The notes under the pieces: model-generated | The model's database searches: none | What the model was told of the DNA's origin: nothing | Seen by the model: the letters and a program-made list of their open reading frames with translations, nothing else | Shown: positions 17,888 to 27,967 of the stretch, in pieces | How the letters are laid out: each line of letters opens with the position of its first letter | Position numbering within the stretch: position 1 is the stretch's first letter | Position numbers and translations under genes: made by a program | NCBI GenBank assembly: GCA_021770825.1 | Contig: JAETQD010000019.1 | Coordinates: 1 to 64,000, forward strand | Origin: Clostridium sp. | GTDB taxonomy: Bacteria > Bacillota > Clostridia > Lachnospirales > Lachnospiraceae | Direction: 5' to 3' | Length of the DNA stretch: 64,000 nt

Positions 17888-19020
17888 ATTCCAACGCAGA
17901 TGCACTGGGCATCATTTTCCCAAACAGCTATGACAGTCTCGTTCCGGAGTTAGTCAATGAGCGTTTAATGGCATCAATTCCGTTTGCAGGCCGTTACCGT
18001 ATGGTGGACTTTATTCTGTCCAGCATGGTAAACTGCGGAATCGACAATATTTCCATTATCGTGCGTGAAAACTACCATTCCCTTATGGACCATCTGGGAT
18101 CCGGCCGTGAGTGGGATCTGGCCCGTAAAAATGGCGGATTGAATATTTTCCCGCCGTTTGCAGAGAAAGGCATCAAGGTTTACACCGGACGTGTGGAGGC
18201 CCTTGCCAGCGTTCTTCCGTTCTTACGGGAACAGAAGGAAAAATATGTGGTGATGGCTGATACCAACATCGCTGCAAACTTTGATTTTAAGGCCCTGATC
18301 GAAGCCCATGTGGAAAGCGGCGCTGATGTGACCGTTGTATACGCAGAGGAGAAGATTCCGGAGAGTGCAAGAAAGACCGATATTGTCAAGGACCTCTACT
18401 ATACCTTAAATATCGATAACGGACGTGTGAAGAAGATCTACATGAACTCCCAGAAGGAAGGCGTTCAGGATTATTCCATGAACGTCTACGTGATCGACAG
18501 AGAGCTTCTCATTGAGCAGATTCACACCGCATTCGTTCGCGGCTATGCATACTTTGAGCGTGATATTCTGGCTCCGCAGCTTGACAAGTTAAATGTCCAG
18601 GCTTATAAGTTTGACAAATACTTCGCCAGAATCAACGATATGAAGAGCTACTTCGATGAGAATATGAAGCTCCTTGACGATAAGAATCTGGATGCCCTGT
18701 TTGAAGGAAATCCGATCTATACAAAGATTCGTGATGATAACCCCACAAGATACATCAACGGTGCGAAAGCAAAGAACGTTCTGGTTGCAGACGGATGCGT
18801 GATTGAGGGTGAAGTAGAAAACTGCATCCTGTTCCGTGGTGTTAAGATTGCAAAGGGAGCAAAGGTAAAGAATTGTGTTCTGATGCAGGATACCATAGTG
18901 GAAGAGGGCGCAAGACTGGAATATGTCATTACCGATAAGAACGTGAATATAACCGTTGGAAAAGAGCTTTATGGCACAGACAGCTTCCAGGTATACGTTG
19001 CCAAGTATCAGACCGTATAA
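17881..19020 (+). CDS. glgD: Glucose-1-phosphate adenylyltransferase, GlgD regulatory subunit
   Basis: GlgC paralogue of 379 residues. The N-terminal GGxGxRL substrate loop is replaced by [15 protein letters not shown], so it is expected to be catalytically weak or inactive. In Firmicutes GlgD forms a heteromer with GlgC and tunes its activity. [20 protein letters not shown] and the beta-helix ([21 protein letters not shown]-type repeats, seen in pieces such as [14 protein letters not shown]) confirm the family. It starts inside glgC and is closed by a strong terminator. No glgA, glgB or glgP is nearby. Confidence 0.95.
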   Translation: MVNSNADALGIIFPNSYDSLVPELVNERLMASIPFAGRYRMVDFILSSMVNCGIDNISIIVRENYHSLMDHLGSGREWDLARKNGGLNIFPPFAEKGIKVYTGRVEALASVLPFLREQKEKYVVMADTNIAANFDFKALIEAHVESGADVTVVYAEEKIPESARKTDIVKDLYYTLNIDNGRVKKIYMNSQKEGVQDYSMNVYVIDRELLIEQIHTAFVRGYAYFERDILAPQLDKLNVQAYKFDKYFARINDMKSYFDENMKLLDDKNLDALFEGNPIYTKIRDDNPTRYINGAKAKNVLVADGCVIEGEVENCILFRGVKIAKGAKVKNCVLMQDTIVEEGARLEYVITDKNVNITVGKELYGTDSFQVYVAKYQTV

Positions 19021-19059
19021 AGATTTCAGGGGATAAAAGGTTTCAAGAGATAAAACGAA

Positions 19060-19097
19060 GGAGTACCACAGGTGAATTGCCTGCGGTACTCCCTTTT
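19060..19097 (+). terminator. Terminator of glgCD
   Basis: Stem GGAGTACC-ACAGG / CCTGC-GGTACTCC (19060-19092) with a 7-base loop and a CTTTTT run. Ends the plus-strand operon before the convergent membrane-protein gene. Confidence 0.85.
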
Positions 19098-19116
19098 TGA
19101 TGGGATAAATTTTAAA

Positions 19117-20844
19117 CTAAGGCTGCTGGACTGGAATGAGGCGGATTGCATCAATCTGCGTCACCTGTCTGGGAGTATCGTCCTCGGTGTAGGTGAAGGT
19201 GATCAGGTCGCCGGATTTTAAGAACGGAAGGCTTTCATGGACGGTCACATAGGCGGCGTAGACCGTGTCGCTGCCTTTCAGGGTAAAGTAGTAGCAGGTG
19301 TTTCCGGAAATGACTGCATCTGCCACCGCGTCAACGGTGCCGCTCTTTTCCTTCGTATCCACCGGCTCTCCGATTTCCACATCCTCCAGATTTAAAGCGG
19401 TCCGGTAATTTTTTCTGGCTTCGTCAATGGTGGCTCCGGTTCCCACGATCTGATACTGCTCCACATCCACAAAGGCATACATTTTTACCAGTCCCGCATC
19501 GTCCTTTAAAGAGACAAAGTAGGTGGGGCGGTCAGAGATGTTTAACAGCAGAGGGAAGGTGGCGGAATACTTTAAGTGCTGCACCTGTCCCTGGGCGGAG
19601 GCCATGGCAGAGGTTTCGGTGGCTCCCGGAACCGTGTAGAACCTGGTGGCCTTGGTCCTTAAGTTCACCAGTACAAAACCGATGTTGGACTGGTCTGCGG
19701 TCACAGAGGACATTCCTGTGTAGAGGTAAACATCATCGTCCAGAGCCAGGTAATTGTAGCCGTATGTGGTGCGGCGGACGTTTTTCTGACCGAAGATGGA
19801 GTTGATGTAGCCGTTCTGGAAGCGGCCGTTGTCGTCCAACTGGGCGATGATTAAATCGGAATCGTAAAGCTGGTCAATCCACTGGGGAACCTGGTCCTTT
19901 TCATAAAACGTGGATTCTCCTGTGACGGCATTGACGAGAATGGCTCCGTTGATATCCTTGCCGCTCCACCAGCCAATGCGGTAGGCGATGGTGGGAGCCA
20001 CCCAGTAGGGGGTTCCGTCATCGTCAATTTCAAAGGAGACGGTTTCAAAAATCTTTGTGGGATAAGAAAACCGCATATGGCGGTAAATATTGCGGAAGAA
20101 ATATTCGCTTGGAGAGTATTTCATCCCGTTTTCCAGCCATACCAGATCGGTCTGCTGGGTCACCATGTTCACCGTAATGTAGGCGGGAAGCCCCTTCTTG
20201 CGGTTGTAGAACCACTTGATGGGGTCCGCATAGGATAAGGGGGTCACACGGTACGGACTTCCCTTATAGTTGATCTGCGTGTAGTCGTCCTCAATTTCAA
20301 ACTGGGAGACCAGCTCGGACATTTCTCCCAGCTTCCGGCTTCCCAGTCTTGTGGCGGTATCCCGGTCCACCACAGGAATCTGACTCATGTTGATTTCGGC
20401 CACATCCTGGGAAAAATCCCCGTTTTCTATAAGAATCAGATCACGGTACCGGGTGGCGTTGAAGAGCTGGATGCCCACCAGAGTGGCAATGGTCATGAAT
20501 ATTATAAGAATGCCGATGAGGCCAAAGCCGTATTTTAAGGGCTTTGCCAGGGAACGCCTGGGGGTATCCGGACCGTCTTCCGGAGATCTGGTTCCAAAGC
20601 GGATTTGCCCCGTATAGGGGTCACGCTCCAGGTGCAGATTCCTGCTTCCAAGGCTGGAGAGAAATTCCTTCATATAGGTGACGAAATTGACAGTAAGAAT
20701 AATAAGAATAGACAAAATCAGGAAGGTGAAAAAATCCTGGCTTTTTAAGTTGATTGCCGGCAGCATCATGTAGTACAGAAGAAAAATAATGATGGCGGAA
20801 ATCAGGATGCCTCCTAACGCGGAGGCGAAACGTTTCTTTTTCAT
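19117..20844 (-). CDS. Large membrane-anchored extracytoplasmic protein of unknown function
   Basis: Not recognised as a named family. 575 residues: two N-terminal membrane helices (about 9-30 and 38-62), a short cytoplasmic stretch with RDPYTGQIRFG, a third helix (about 108-130, FGLIGILIIFMTIATLVGI) and then about 440 residues predicted outside the cell. The outer part is rich in beta-strand-like segments and aromatic residues (NMVTQQTDLVWLENGMKYS, VNAVTGESTFYEKD, YGYNYLALDDDVYLYTGM) and ends IPVQQP. No catalytic motif is evident. It has a strong promoter and stands alone beside two secreted 3D-domain genes on the same strand, which suggests an envelope role. A structural or sensory function is inference only. 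Confidence 0.75.
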   Translation of the reverse strand: MKKKRFASALGGILISAIIIFLLYYMMLPAINLKSQDFFTFLILSILIILTVNFVTYMKEFLSSLGSRNLHLERDPYTGQIRFGTRSPEDGPDTPRRSLAKPLKYGFGLIGILIIFMTIATLVGIQLFNATRYRDLILIENGDFSQDVAEINMSQIPVVDRDTATRLGSRKLGEMSELVSQFEIEDDYTQINYKGSPYRVTPLSYADPIKWFYNRKKGLPAYITVNMVTQQTDLVWLENGMKYSPSEYFFRNIYRHMRFSYPTKIFETVSFEIDDDGTPYWVAPTIAYRIGWWSGKDINGAILVNAVTGESTFYEKDQVPQWIDQLYDSDLIIAQLDDNGRFQNGYINSIFGQKNVRRTTYGYNYLALDDDVYLYTGMSSVTADQSNIGFVLVNLRTKATRFYTVPGATETSAMASAQGQVQHLKYSATFPLLLNISDRPTYFVSLKDDAGLVKMYAFVDVEQYQIVGTGATIDEARKNYRTALNLEDVEIGEPVDTKEKSGTVDAVADAVISGNTCYYFTLKGSDTVYAAYVTVHESLPFLKSGDLITFTYTEDDTPRQVTQIDAIRLIPVQQP

Positions 20845-20879
20845 AAGAATTCCAAATTCCCCTTTCTATGGTTGGATAC

Positions 20880-20908
20880 AGTATAACATGTATTCCCCGT
20901 TTTTGCAA
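20880..20908 (-). promoter_or_regulatory. Sigma-A promoter of the 19117-20844 membrane-protein gene
   Basis: Minus strand: -35 TTGCAA (20908-20903), 17-base spacer, -10 TATACT (20885-20880), about 35 bases from the ATG. Confidence 0.75.
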
Positions 20909-20983
20909 TTTTAGACACCGGGGAAGGCCTGCAGGCGGGGAGGGAATCAAAAACCGGCGGTCTGGGCCAGATGGAACGCTCTT

Positions 20984-21697
20984 TTATTTCTGAATCAGGT
21001 AAACTTCTGCCTGTACAGTACCGTGCTGTCTTGTTTCGGCATGGGTATTGTAGAAAATATCAATGTGGTTTCCTTTGACACCTCCGCCGATGTCTTCTGC
21101 CACGTATTCGGTACCGTCGATCAGAAGATGGCTTCCAATGGGAATCACTCTCGGGTCCACGGCAACGGTGCGTCCGGCAGTGGCGAGGGCGCCGGAGCTG
21201 GTGTGGCGGCCCCAGCCTTCAGAGCAGCGGTTACAGGGGCAGTAAGCAGTTGTACGGAAGGAACCCAGGGAAACCATATTTTCATAGCCGGAAACGGGAT
21301 TTCCGACGGTGTGCTGGAGTGTCTTTGTAATGGTGGTTTCCTGGGCACTGATGCTGACGGTGTAAACGGCATCCGGGAGACTGTCCCAGTCCAGACCCAC
21401 GTGGAATCCATAGTTTCCGGTTCCCACGCCGCCTGCGGCCAGGTCCTCGCGGTGCTCACTGGCTTCGGCTGTGAGGGTTTTGGCAGTTTCTCCGGTGGCT
21501 TTGTTGGTGATGGTAACCGTGACGGTCTGGGAGCTTTCCGGTTCGGAGGAATCCCAGATCCATCCTGCGATGGCATCCCCTACAATGCTGTCCAAATGTC
21601 CGTCTATCTTTGAAGTATCTGCGAAGGCACAGGCTGTACTCATTATGGTGAAAAGCATCACCAGTACGGCTCCAGCCCAAAGTCTTGTTTTTTTCAT
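20984..21697 (-). CDS. Secreted 3D-domain protein, paralogue 1
   Basis: 237 residues with a signal peptide (MKKTRLWAGAVLVMLFTIMS...CAFA). A beta-rich N-terminal domain (about 30-135) opens with IDGHLDSIVGDAIAGWIWD. The C-terminal 3D domain (about 150-237) carries TAYCPCNRCS, AVDPRVIPIGS, AEDIGGG and HIDIF, the three aspartates that name the fold. It is the fold of YuiC/YocH-like cell-wall hydrolases related to MltA lytic transglycosylases. Likely a peptidoglycan-acting exoprotein. A similar gene lies directly upstream on the same strand, each with its own promoter, which indicates duplication. Confidence 0.88.
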   Translation of the reverse strand: MKKTRLWAGAVLVMLFTIMSTACAFADTSKIDGHLDSIVGDAIAGWIWDSSEPESSQTVTVTITNKATGETAKTLTAEASEHREDLAAGGVGTGNYGFHVGLDWDSLPDAVYTVSISAQETTITKTLQHTVGNPVSGYENMVSLGSFRTTAYCPCNRCSEGWGRHTSSGALATAGRTVAVDPRVIPIGSHLLIDGTEYVAEDIGGGVKGNHIDIFYNTHAETRQHGTVQAEVYLIQK

Positions 21698-21787
21698 GTT
21701 TCAACATCCTTTCTTTTCCATGTCACAAGTGTTAAAAATTTATGCACTAAATGTAACAGAAATGTAACAAATTGGAAACAATTAGAT

Positions 21788-21815
21788 ATTTTACATGATT
21801 TTCCGGATTTGTCAA
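21788..21815 (-). promoter_or_regulatory. Promoter of 3D-domain paralogue 1
   Basis: Minus strand: -35 TTGACA (21815-21810), 16-base spacer, -10 TAAAAT (21793-21788). Two TGTTACATTT direct repeats lie just downstream in the leader (about 21752-21775). Confidence 0.75.
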
Positions 21816-21851
21816 GCCCTGTGGGTTGAAAGGACGCGGCGGTGTGAAGTC

Positions 21852-21934
21852 AAAAAACAGAAAATCCCCCACATATGGACCCTTAATCTGCGGGCAAAGT
21901 CCATATGTGGGGAATAAAAAAATTCCTGTTTTTT
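21852..21934 (-). terminator. Terminator of 3D-domain paralogue 2
   Basis: A 14-bp stem (CCCCACATATGGAC 21867-21880 / GTCCATATGTGGGG 21899-21912) is extended by an outer AAAAAACAG/CTGTTTTTT pairing. On the minus strand it runs out into T-rich sequence. Confidence 0.85.
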
Positions 21935-22725
21935 TACTTTTCTTCCTTTACGGAGTAGACTTCCACGGTTTTCAGGCCGAAATCCAGGGCCTCTTCGTGG
22001 GTGGCGAAATAGATGTCCAGGCGGTTATCGGTGACACCGCTGCCCATGTCCTCAACCGTATAAACCACTCCGTCAATCCAGAGTCTGGTTCCTAAGGGAA
22101 ACACGTTTAAGTCTGCGGCAATGGTGTGCTCAGGTTTGGGAACGGTGCCGGAGTAAGTGAGCTTGCTGCCTCCGGAGCATGTATCACAGGTACAGTATGC
22201 GCTGGCCTGGAACGAACCGATATATTCTCCGGCCAGTCCGGAACCGGAAGCTTTGGCGGCTTTTTCAGATGCGTTCTGGTCTGCGGCGGCTGCGGTATCA
22301 GTGTTTTCAAAGCCGGGGCCGATTTCCTGCCTGGATGCGGTGTGCGTTTCCTTATTATAAAGAAAAGAGCCTTCCAGAGGAATCCGTTCCTCTCCGGAAA
22401 CGGCGGCGGCCGTTACGGTATAGGAAGCTCCTTTGTACCGGGACCAGTCGATGGCGTATGTAAAACCATGGTCAGAACGGTTTTCTCCGGCATTCACAGA
22501 GAGGACTGTGACATCTCCGGGGCCGTTCTTTCCCATGAGAGTCAGCTCCACGGAAACGGCAGCATCGGAAGTTTCTTTATCACAGGCCCATCCGGAGATG
22601 GAAGATTCGGTTACGGAGTCCAAACGGCCGGAAATTTTCGCAGCATACGCCGGAAAGGCAGTCATGGAGGAAAGGAACAGGGCAGTGCCGGAAACCAAAA
22701 GCCGGCAGAGTAAGCTTTTTTTCAT
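21934..22725 (-). CDS. Secreted 3D-domain protein, paralogue 2
   Basis: 263 residues from the ATG at 22725, which has a GAGG upstream; the in-frame ATG at 22764 adds residues before the signal peptide and is rejected. Signal peptide MKKSLLCRLLVSGTALFLSS..AYA. The N-terminal domain shares GRLDSVTESSISGW and a DHGFTYAIDW segment with paralogue 1. An Ala/Ser/Lys-rich linker of about 60 residues (includes AADQNASEKAAKASGSG) leads to a 3D domain with SAYCTCDTCS, AADLNVFPLGT, VEDMGSG and RLDIYF. Probable cell-wall hydrolase or wall-binding protein. Differs from paralogue 1 mainly by the linker. Confidence 0.87.
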   Translation of the reverse strand: MKKSLLCRLLVSGTALFLSSMTAFPAYAAKISGRLDSVTESSISGWACDKETSDAAVSVELTLMGKNGPGDVTVLSVNAGENRSDHGFTYAIDWSRYKGASYTVTAAAVSGEERIPLEGSFLYNKETHTASRQEIGPGFENTDTAAAADQNASEKAAKASGSGLAGEYIGSFQASAYCTCDTCSGGSKLTYSGTVPKPEHTIAADLNVFPLGTRLWIDGVVYTVEDMGSGVTDNRLDIYFATHEEALDFGLKTVEVYSVKEEK

Positions 22726-22784
22726 ATGTGACCTCGCAATCTGGTGTTTTTGACAAAATGTCATAAAGAATTAACATTTATTTC

Positions 22785-22813
22785 ATTATATTTACAAAGC
22801 TGTTAAATGTCAA
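22785..22813 (-). promoter_or_regulatory. Promoter of 3D-domain paralogue 2
   Basis: Minus strand: consensus -35 TTGACA (22813-22808), 17-base spacer, consensus -10 TATAAT (22790-22785). Together with the hrcA promoter it accounts for most of the 314-base gap between the two divergent genes. Confidence 0.85.
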
Positions 22814-22949
22814 GAAAACATACGTATTACAGGCAATTTTCTGTTACGGTCCGGTCTGGGATTTTGCCGCAGTCAAACCCGAAATGGCCGGATTTGTGCG
22901 GCGCCGGAATGCCTTTTATGAAAATCCTGTGAAAAGAGCGAAAAATATC

Positions 22950-22978
22950 TTGACAAATGGCAGGTTAAGTAATATAGT
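22950..22978 (+). promoter_or_regulatory. Sigma-A promoter of the hrcA-grpE-dnaK-dnaJ operon
   Basis: -35 TTGACA (22950-22955), 17-base spacer, -10 TATAGT (22973-22978). The CIRCE element begins 15 bases after the -10, the classical position for repression. Confidence 0.9.
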
Positions 22979-22992
22979 TACAACTGTAAATA

Positions 22993-23019
22993 TTAGCACT
23001 CCTCAATTAAGAGTGCTAA
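22993..23019. promoter_or_regulatory. CIRCE operator of the dnaK operon
   Basis: Perfect consensus TTAGCACTC-N9-GAGTGCTAA, the binding site of the heat-shock repressor HrcA. It covers the transcription start region and first bases of the leader. Confidence 0.98.
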
Positions 23020-23039
23020 TAAAAAAGAGAGGTGAGTTC

Positions 23040-23923
23040 GTGGAGCTGGATGAGAGGAAAGAAAAGATATTGAAAGCCATTATTCAGACGTATTTAGAGA
23101 CAGGGGAACCCGTTGGTTCCAGAACCATTTCCAAGTACTCCGATCTGAAATTAAGCTCTGCAACGATCCGGAATGAGATGTCTGATCTGGAAGAGATGGG
23201 TTATATCATACAGCCCCATACATCGGCCGGACGGATTCCCTCGGATAAGGGATACCGGTTCTATGTGGACCAGATTATCCAGGAAAAAGACAATCAGGTC
23301 AATGAGATGCAGGAGCTGATGATCAAGCGTGTGGACCGTGTGGAGCTTTTGTTAAAGCAGATGGCCCAGATTCTGGCCAGCAACACCAACTATGCAACCA
23401 TGGTCAGCGGCCCCAATTACCATCAGACCAAGCTTAAATTTATTCAGCTTTCCAGAGTGGAAGCGAGAAAGCTTCTGATCGTTGTGGTGGTGGAAGGGAA
23501 TATTATCCGGAATTCCTTTGTGACTCTGGATGAGGAGCTTTCCGAGGAAGAACTTTTAACCAGGATGAGGATTTACAGATCTATACCAGCGGAGCCACCA
23601 ATATCTTCAAGTATCCGGAGCTTTCCGATACGAAGAAGGCCAGCCAGTTAATCAGTACATTGGAACAAAAGGAGCTGTTAAAGGGCCTGTTTGACGAGGT
23701 ACAGCTTCTGTCGGAACCCGGTTCTGAGATTCAGGTATACATCGGAGACGAAACTCCGGTGCAGACCATGAAGGACTGCAGTGTGGTTACTGCCAACTAT
23801 GTGCTGGGCGACGGACTGCGCGGAACCATCGGTATCATCGGCCCCAAGCGGATGGACTATGAAAAAGTAGTCGGCACTTTGCGGACACTGGTTTCGCAGC
23901 TGAACGAAACATTTAATAAATGA
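23040..23923 (+). pseudogene. hrcA: hrcA, heat-inducible repressor, broken by internal deletion and frameshift
   Basis: HrcA binds CIRCE and represses the chaperone genes. The GTG at 23040 (AGAGAGGTGA upstream) opens a normal winged-helix domain (PVGSRTISKYSDLKLSSATIRNEM in pieces) and the start of the GAF-like domain. In frame it reads to DEELSEEELLTR (about 23565), then continues into nonsense and stops at 23651. The expected continuation, DEDLQIYTSGATNIFKYPEL to the normal C-terminus LNETFNK, is in another frame from about 23560 to 23923. The two pieces sum to 884 bases, while the family needs about 340 codons, so roughly 50 codons are missing at the join as well as the frame. The DNA-binding domain survives; the dimerisation region does not. 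Real mutation or assembly error cannot be separated here. Confidence 0.88.
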
Positions 23924-23938
23924 AAGGTGTAGAGATTA

Positions 23939-24556
23939 GTGGAAGATAAAGAGTTGGAAAAAGGAAAAGAAGAAGAGACCTCAAAGGACGTGAAGCAGGA
24001 GGAAAAGGAAGCCTGTTTTGAGACACCTGAAAACGAAGCCGGAAACCAGGCGGAGGAAGCAGGAAGCGCCGATGGGGAAGAGAAAAAAGAAAAGAAAGGC
24101 CTTTTCGGGAAGAAAAAGGACGCCAAAGATGCTCAGATCGAAGATCTGACCGACCGGTTAAAGCGGTCCATGGCAGAATTTGACAACTTCAGAAAGAGGA
24201 CAGATAAAGAAAAATCCGCCATGTATGAGATCGGAGCAAAGGATGTCATTGAAAAGATTCTCCCGGTGGTGGATAACTTCGAGAGAGGGCTTTCGGCCAT
24301 TCCCGAGGACGCAAAGGGAACCCCTTTTGCAGACGGAATGGAAAAGATTTACAAACAGCTTGTCAAGACCTTAGACGATCTTGGCGTAAAGCCCATCGAG
24401 GCTGTGGGAAAGGAATTCGATCCCAATTTCCACAATGCAGTGATGCATGTGGAGGATGAAAACCTCGGTGAAAACATTGTGGCAGCAGAGCTCCAGAAGG
24501 GCTACATGTACAGAGACTCTGTTGTCCGTCACAGTATGGTTCAGGTTGCAAACTAA
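23939..24556 (+). CDS. grpE: Nucleotide exchange factor GrpE (GTG start)
   Basis: Releases ADP from DnaK. 205 residues: a long, highly charged N-terminal arm (about 1-65), a coiled-coil helix (DLTDRLKRSMAEFDNFRKRTDKEK) and the beta-domain ending GYMYRDSVVRHSMVQVAN, the family signature. Translation starts at GTG 23939, preceded by AAAGGTG. It lies 15 bases after the hrcA stop and 28 before dnaK, within the CIRCE-controlled operon. Confidence 0.96.
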   Translation: MEDKELEKGKEEETSKDVKQEEKEACFETPENEAGNQAEEAGSADGEEKKEKKGLFGKKKDAKDAQIEDLTDRLKRSMAEFDNFRKRTDKEKSAMYEIGAKDVIEKILPVVDNFERGLSAIPEDAKGTPFADGMEKIYKQLVKTLDDLGVKPIEAVGKEFDPNFHNAVMHVEDENLGENIVAAELQKGYMYRDSVVRHSMVQVAN

Positions 24557-24566
24557 TATCAGATAG

Positions 24567-26444
<1,878 letters not shown>

Positions 26445-26462
26445 AAATAAATCATTATAAAA

Positions 26463-26496
26463 CCGGGAAGAACGTCAGAAATGGCGTTCTTTCCGG
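26463..26496 (+). other. Hairpin between dnaK and dnaJ
   Basis: A 12-bp stem CCGGGAAGAACG / CGTTCTTTCCGG (one G-U pair) with a 10-base loop and no U-run. Probably an mRNA-processing or stability element, or a partial attenuator that keeps DnaJ below DnaK. Confidence 0.6.
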
Positions 26497-26558
26497 TGTG
26501 CAATGCGTATGAGCAGGGCTTGGGCGCGGAATTTTGAGTTTGAAAGGTAGACATAGAT

Positions 26559-27689
26559 ATGGCAGAGAGCAAAAGAGATTATTATGAGGTCCTTGGCGTG
26601 CCGAAAGATGCAGACGATGCAGCGTTGAAGAAGGCGTACCGGGTTCTGGCAAAAAAATACCATCCTGATGCAAACCCGGGAGACAAAGAGGCCGAGGCCA
26701 AGTTTAAGGAGGCATCCGAGGCCTATGGTGTCTTAAGTGATCCGGAAAAGAGAAGACAGTACGACCAGTTTGGCCATGCAGCCTTTGAGGGCGGCGCAGG
26801 CGGAGCCGGCGGTTTTGACTTTAACAGTGCCGATATGGGCGATATTTTCGGCGATATCTTCGGTGATTTCTTTGGCGGCGGCAGAAGCAGCCGGGGCAGA
26901 AGCAATGGTCCCATGCGCGGTGCCAATCTGAGAACGGGAATCCGTATTACCTTTGAGGAGGCCATTTTTGGCTGCCAGAAGGAGATTGAGTTAAACTTAA
27001 AGGACGAATGTACCAAGTGCCACGGCACAGGCGCAAAGCCGGGAACCTCTCCGGTTACCTGTCCAAAGTGTAACGGAAAGGGAAAGATTGTCTATACCCA
27101 GCAGTCCTTCTTCGGACAGGTACAGAATGTACAGACATGTCCGGACTGTCAGGGAACCGGGAAGATTGTAAAGGAAAAATGCCCGGATTGCTATGGAACC
27201 GGATATATTTCCAGCAGAAAGAAAATTCAGGTTACGATTCCCGCAGGAATTGATAACGGGCAGAGCATCCGTATTGCCGGAAAGGGCGAGCCTGGCGTAA
27301 ACGGCGGCGAGCGCGGCGATCTTTTAGTGGAGGTAACTGTTTCCAAGCATCCGATTTTCAAACGCCAGGAAACCACAATTTTCTCCACGGTTCCGATTTC
27401 CTTTGCCACAGCGGCCCTTGGCGGACCTATCCGCATTAAGACGGTGGACGGAGAGGTGGAGTATGAGGTGAAGGCCGGAACCCAGACCGACACCAAGGTG
27501 CGCCTGCGCGGAAAGGGAGTACCGTCCTTAAGAAACAAAAACATCCGCGGCGATCATTTTGTGACCCTGGTGATCACCGTACCGGAAAAATTAAACGAAG
27601 AGCAGAAGGAAGCGCTCCGGCGGTTTGACGATGCCATGAACGGCATTGCTCCGGAAGGCGGAAAGAAAAAGCGCGGATTATTTAAATAG
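26559..27689 (+). CDS. dnaJ: Chaperone DnaJ (Hsp40)
   Basis: Co-chaperone that delivers substrate to DnaK, 376 residues. J domain at 1-70 with the essential HPD in [10 protein letters not shown], a Gly/Phe-rich region ([20 protein letters not shown]), and a zinc-finger domain with four CxxCxGxG motifs ([32 protein letters not shown]). C-terminal substrate-binding domains end at KKKRGLFK. Type I DnaJ, complete. It is the last gene of the heat-shock operon; prmA, which normally follows in Firmicutes, is 9.3 kb further on. Confidence 0.97.
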   Translation: MAESKRDYYEVLGVPKDADDAALKKAYRVLAKKYHPDANPGDKEAEAKFKEASEAYGVLSDPEKRRQYDQFGHAAFEGGAGGAGGFDFNSADMGDIFGDIFGDFFGGGRSSRGRSNGPMRGANLRTGIRITFEEAIFGCQKEIELNLKDECTKCHGTGAKPGTSPVTCPKCNGKGKIVYTQQSFFGQVQNVQTCPDCQGTGKIVKEKCPDCYGTGYISSRKKIQVTIPAGIDNGQSIRIAGKGEPGVNGGERGDLLVEVTVSKHPIFKRQETTIFSTVPISFATAALGGPIRIKTVDGEVEYEVKAGTQTDTKVRLRGKGVPSLRNKNIRGDHFVTLVITVPEKLNEEQKEALRRFDDAMNGIAPEGGKKKRGLFK

Positions 27690-27703
27690 AAATAGTAGAG
27701 AGG

Positions 27704-27751
27704 AAAGGCATTTCCAAAGCTGCATACAGCAGATTTGGAAGTGCCTTTTAT
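27704..27751 (+). terminator. Terminator of the dnaK operon
   Basis: Stem AAAGGCATTTCCAAA with CTG/CAG extension pairs with TTTGGAAGTGCCTTT (27704-27748). Ends transcription 15-60 bases after dnaJ. Followed by only a short TTTTA run. Confidence 0.75.
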
Positions 27752-27826
27752 GCTGCAGAAAAACGGGCAGATGATGGGTGCCGAAGAAAACCACGGAACC
27801 CGGGGGAACTTTGTCACGGTGAATAA

Positions 27827-27863
27827 CAACAAAAGTTTGTTGAAAACTAACAAAAGGATTGTT
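27827..27863 (+). promoter_or_regulatory. Tandem candidate LysR-type operator boxes
   Basis: Two related boxes, ACAAAAGTTTGTTG (27829-27842, inside the perfect palindrome CAACAAAAGTTTGTTG) and ACAAAAGGATTGTT (27850-27863). They start 21 bp apart, two helical turns, and the second abuts the -35. This is the usual layout of recognition and activation sites for LysR-type activators. A third copy precedes the LysR gene at 32320-32333. Confidence 0.65.
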
Positions 27864-27891
27864 TGTTTTTGTGTATAAAATGAGATATAAT
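27863..27891 (+). promoter_or_regulatory. Promoter of the aldolase-dehydrogenase-transporter operon
   Basis: -35 TTGTTT (27863-27868), 17-base spacer, perfect -10 TATAAT (27886-27891). The poor -35 fits a promoter that needs an activator. Confidence 0.75.
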
Positions 27892-27967
27892 GACTTCAGA
27901 AACAAAAAAGCAGTTGAGCCGGCCGGCAGTACTACAAGTGAAAAAGCAGTAAAGGAAGGTATTAAAA

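Noticed and set aside
23555-23660. Programmed frameshift as an explanation for the split hrcA
   Set aside because: No slippery heptamer or stimulatory structure is evident at the join, and about 50 codons are missing in addition to the frame change.
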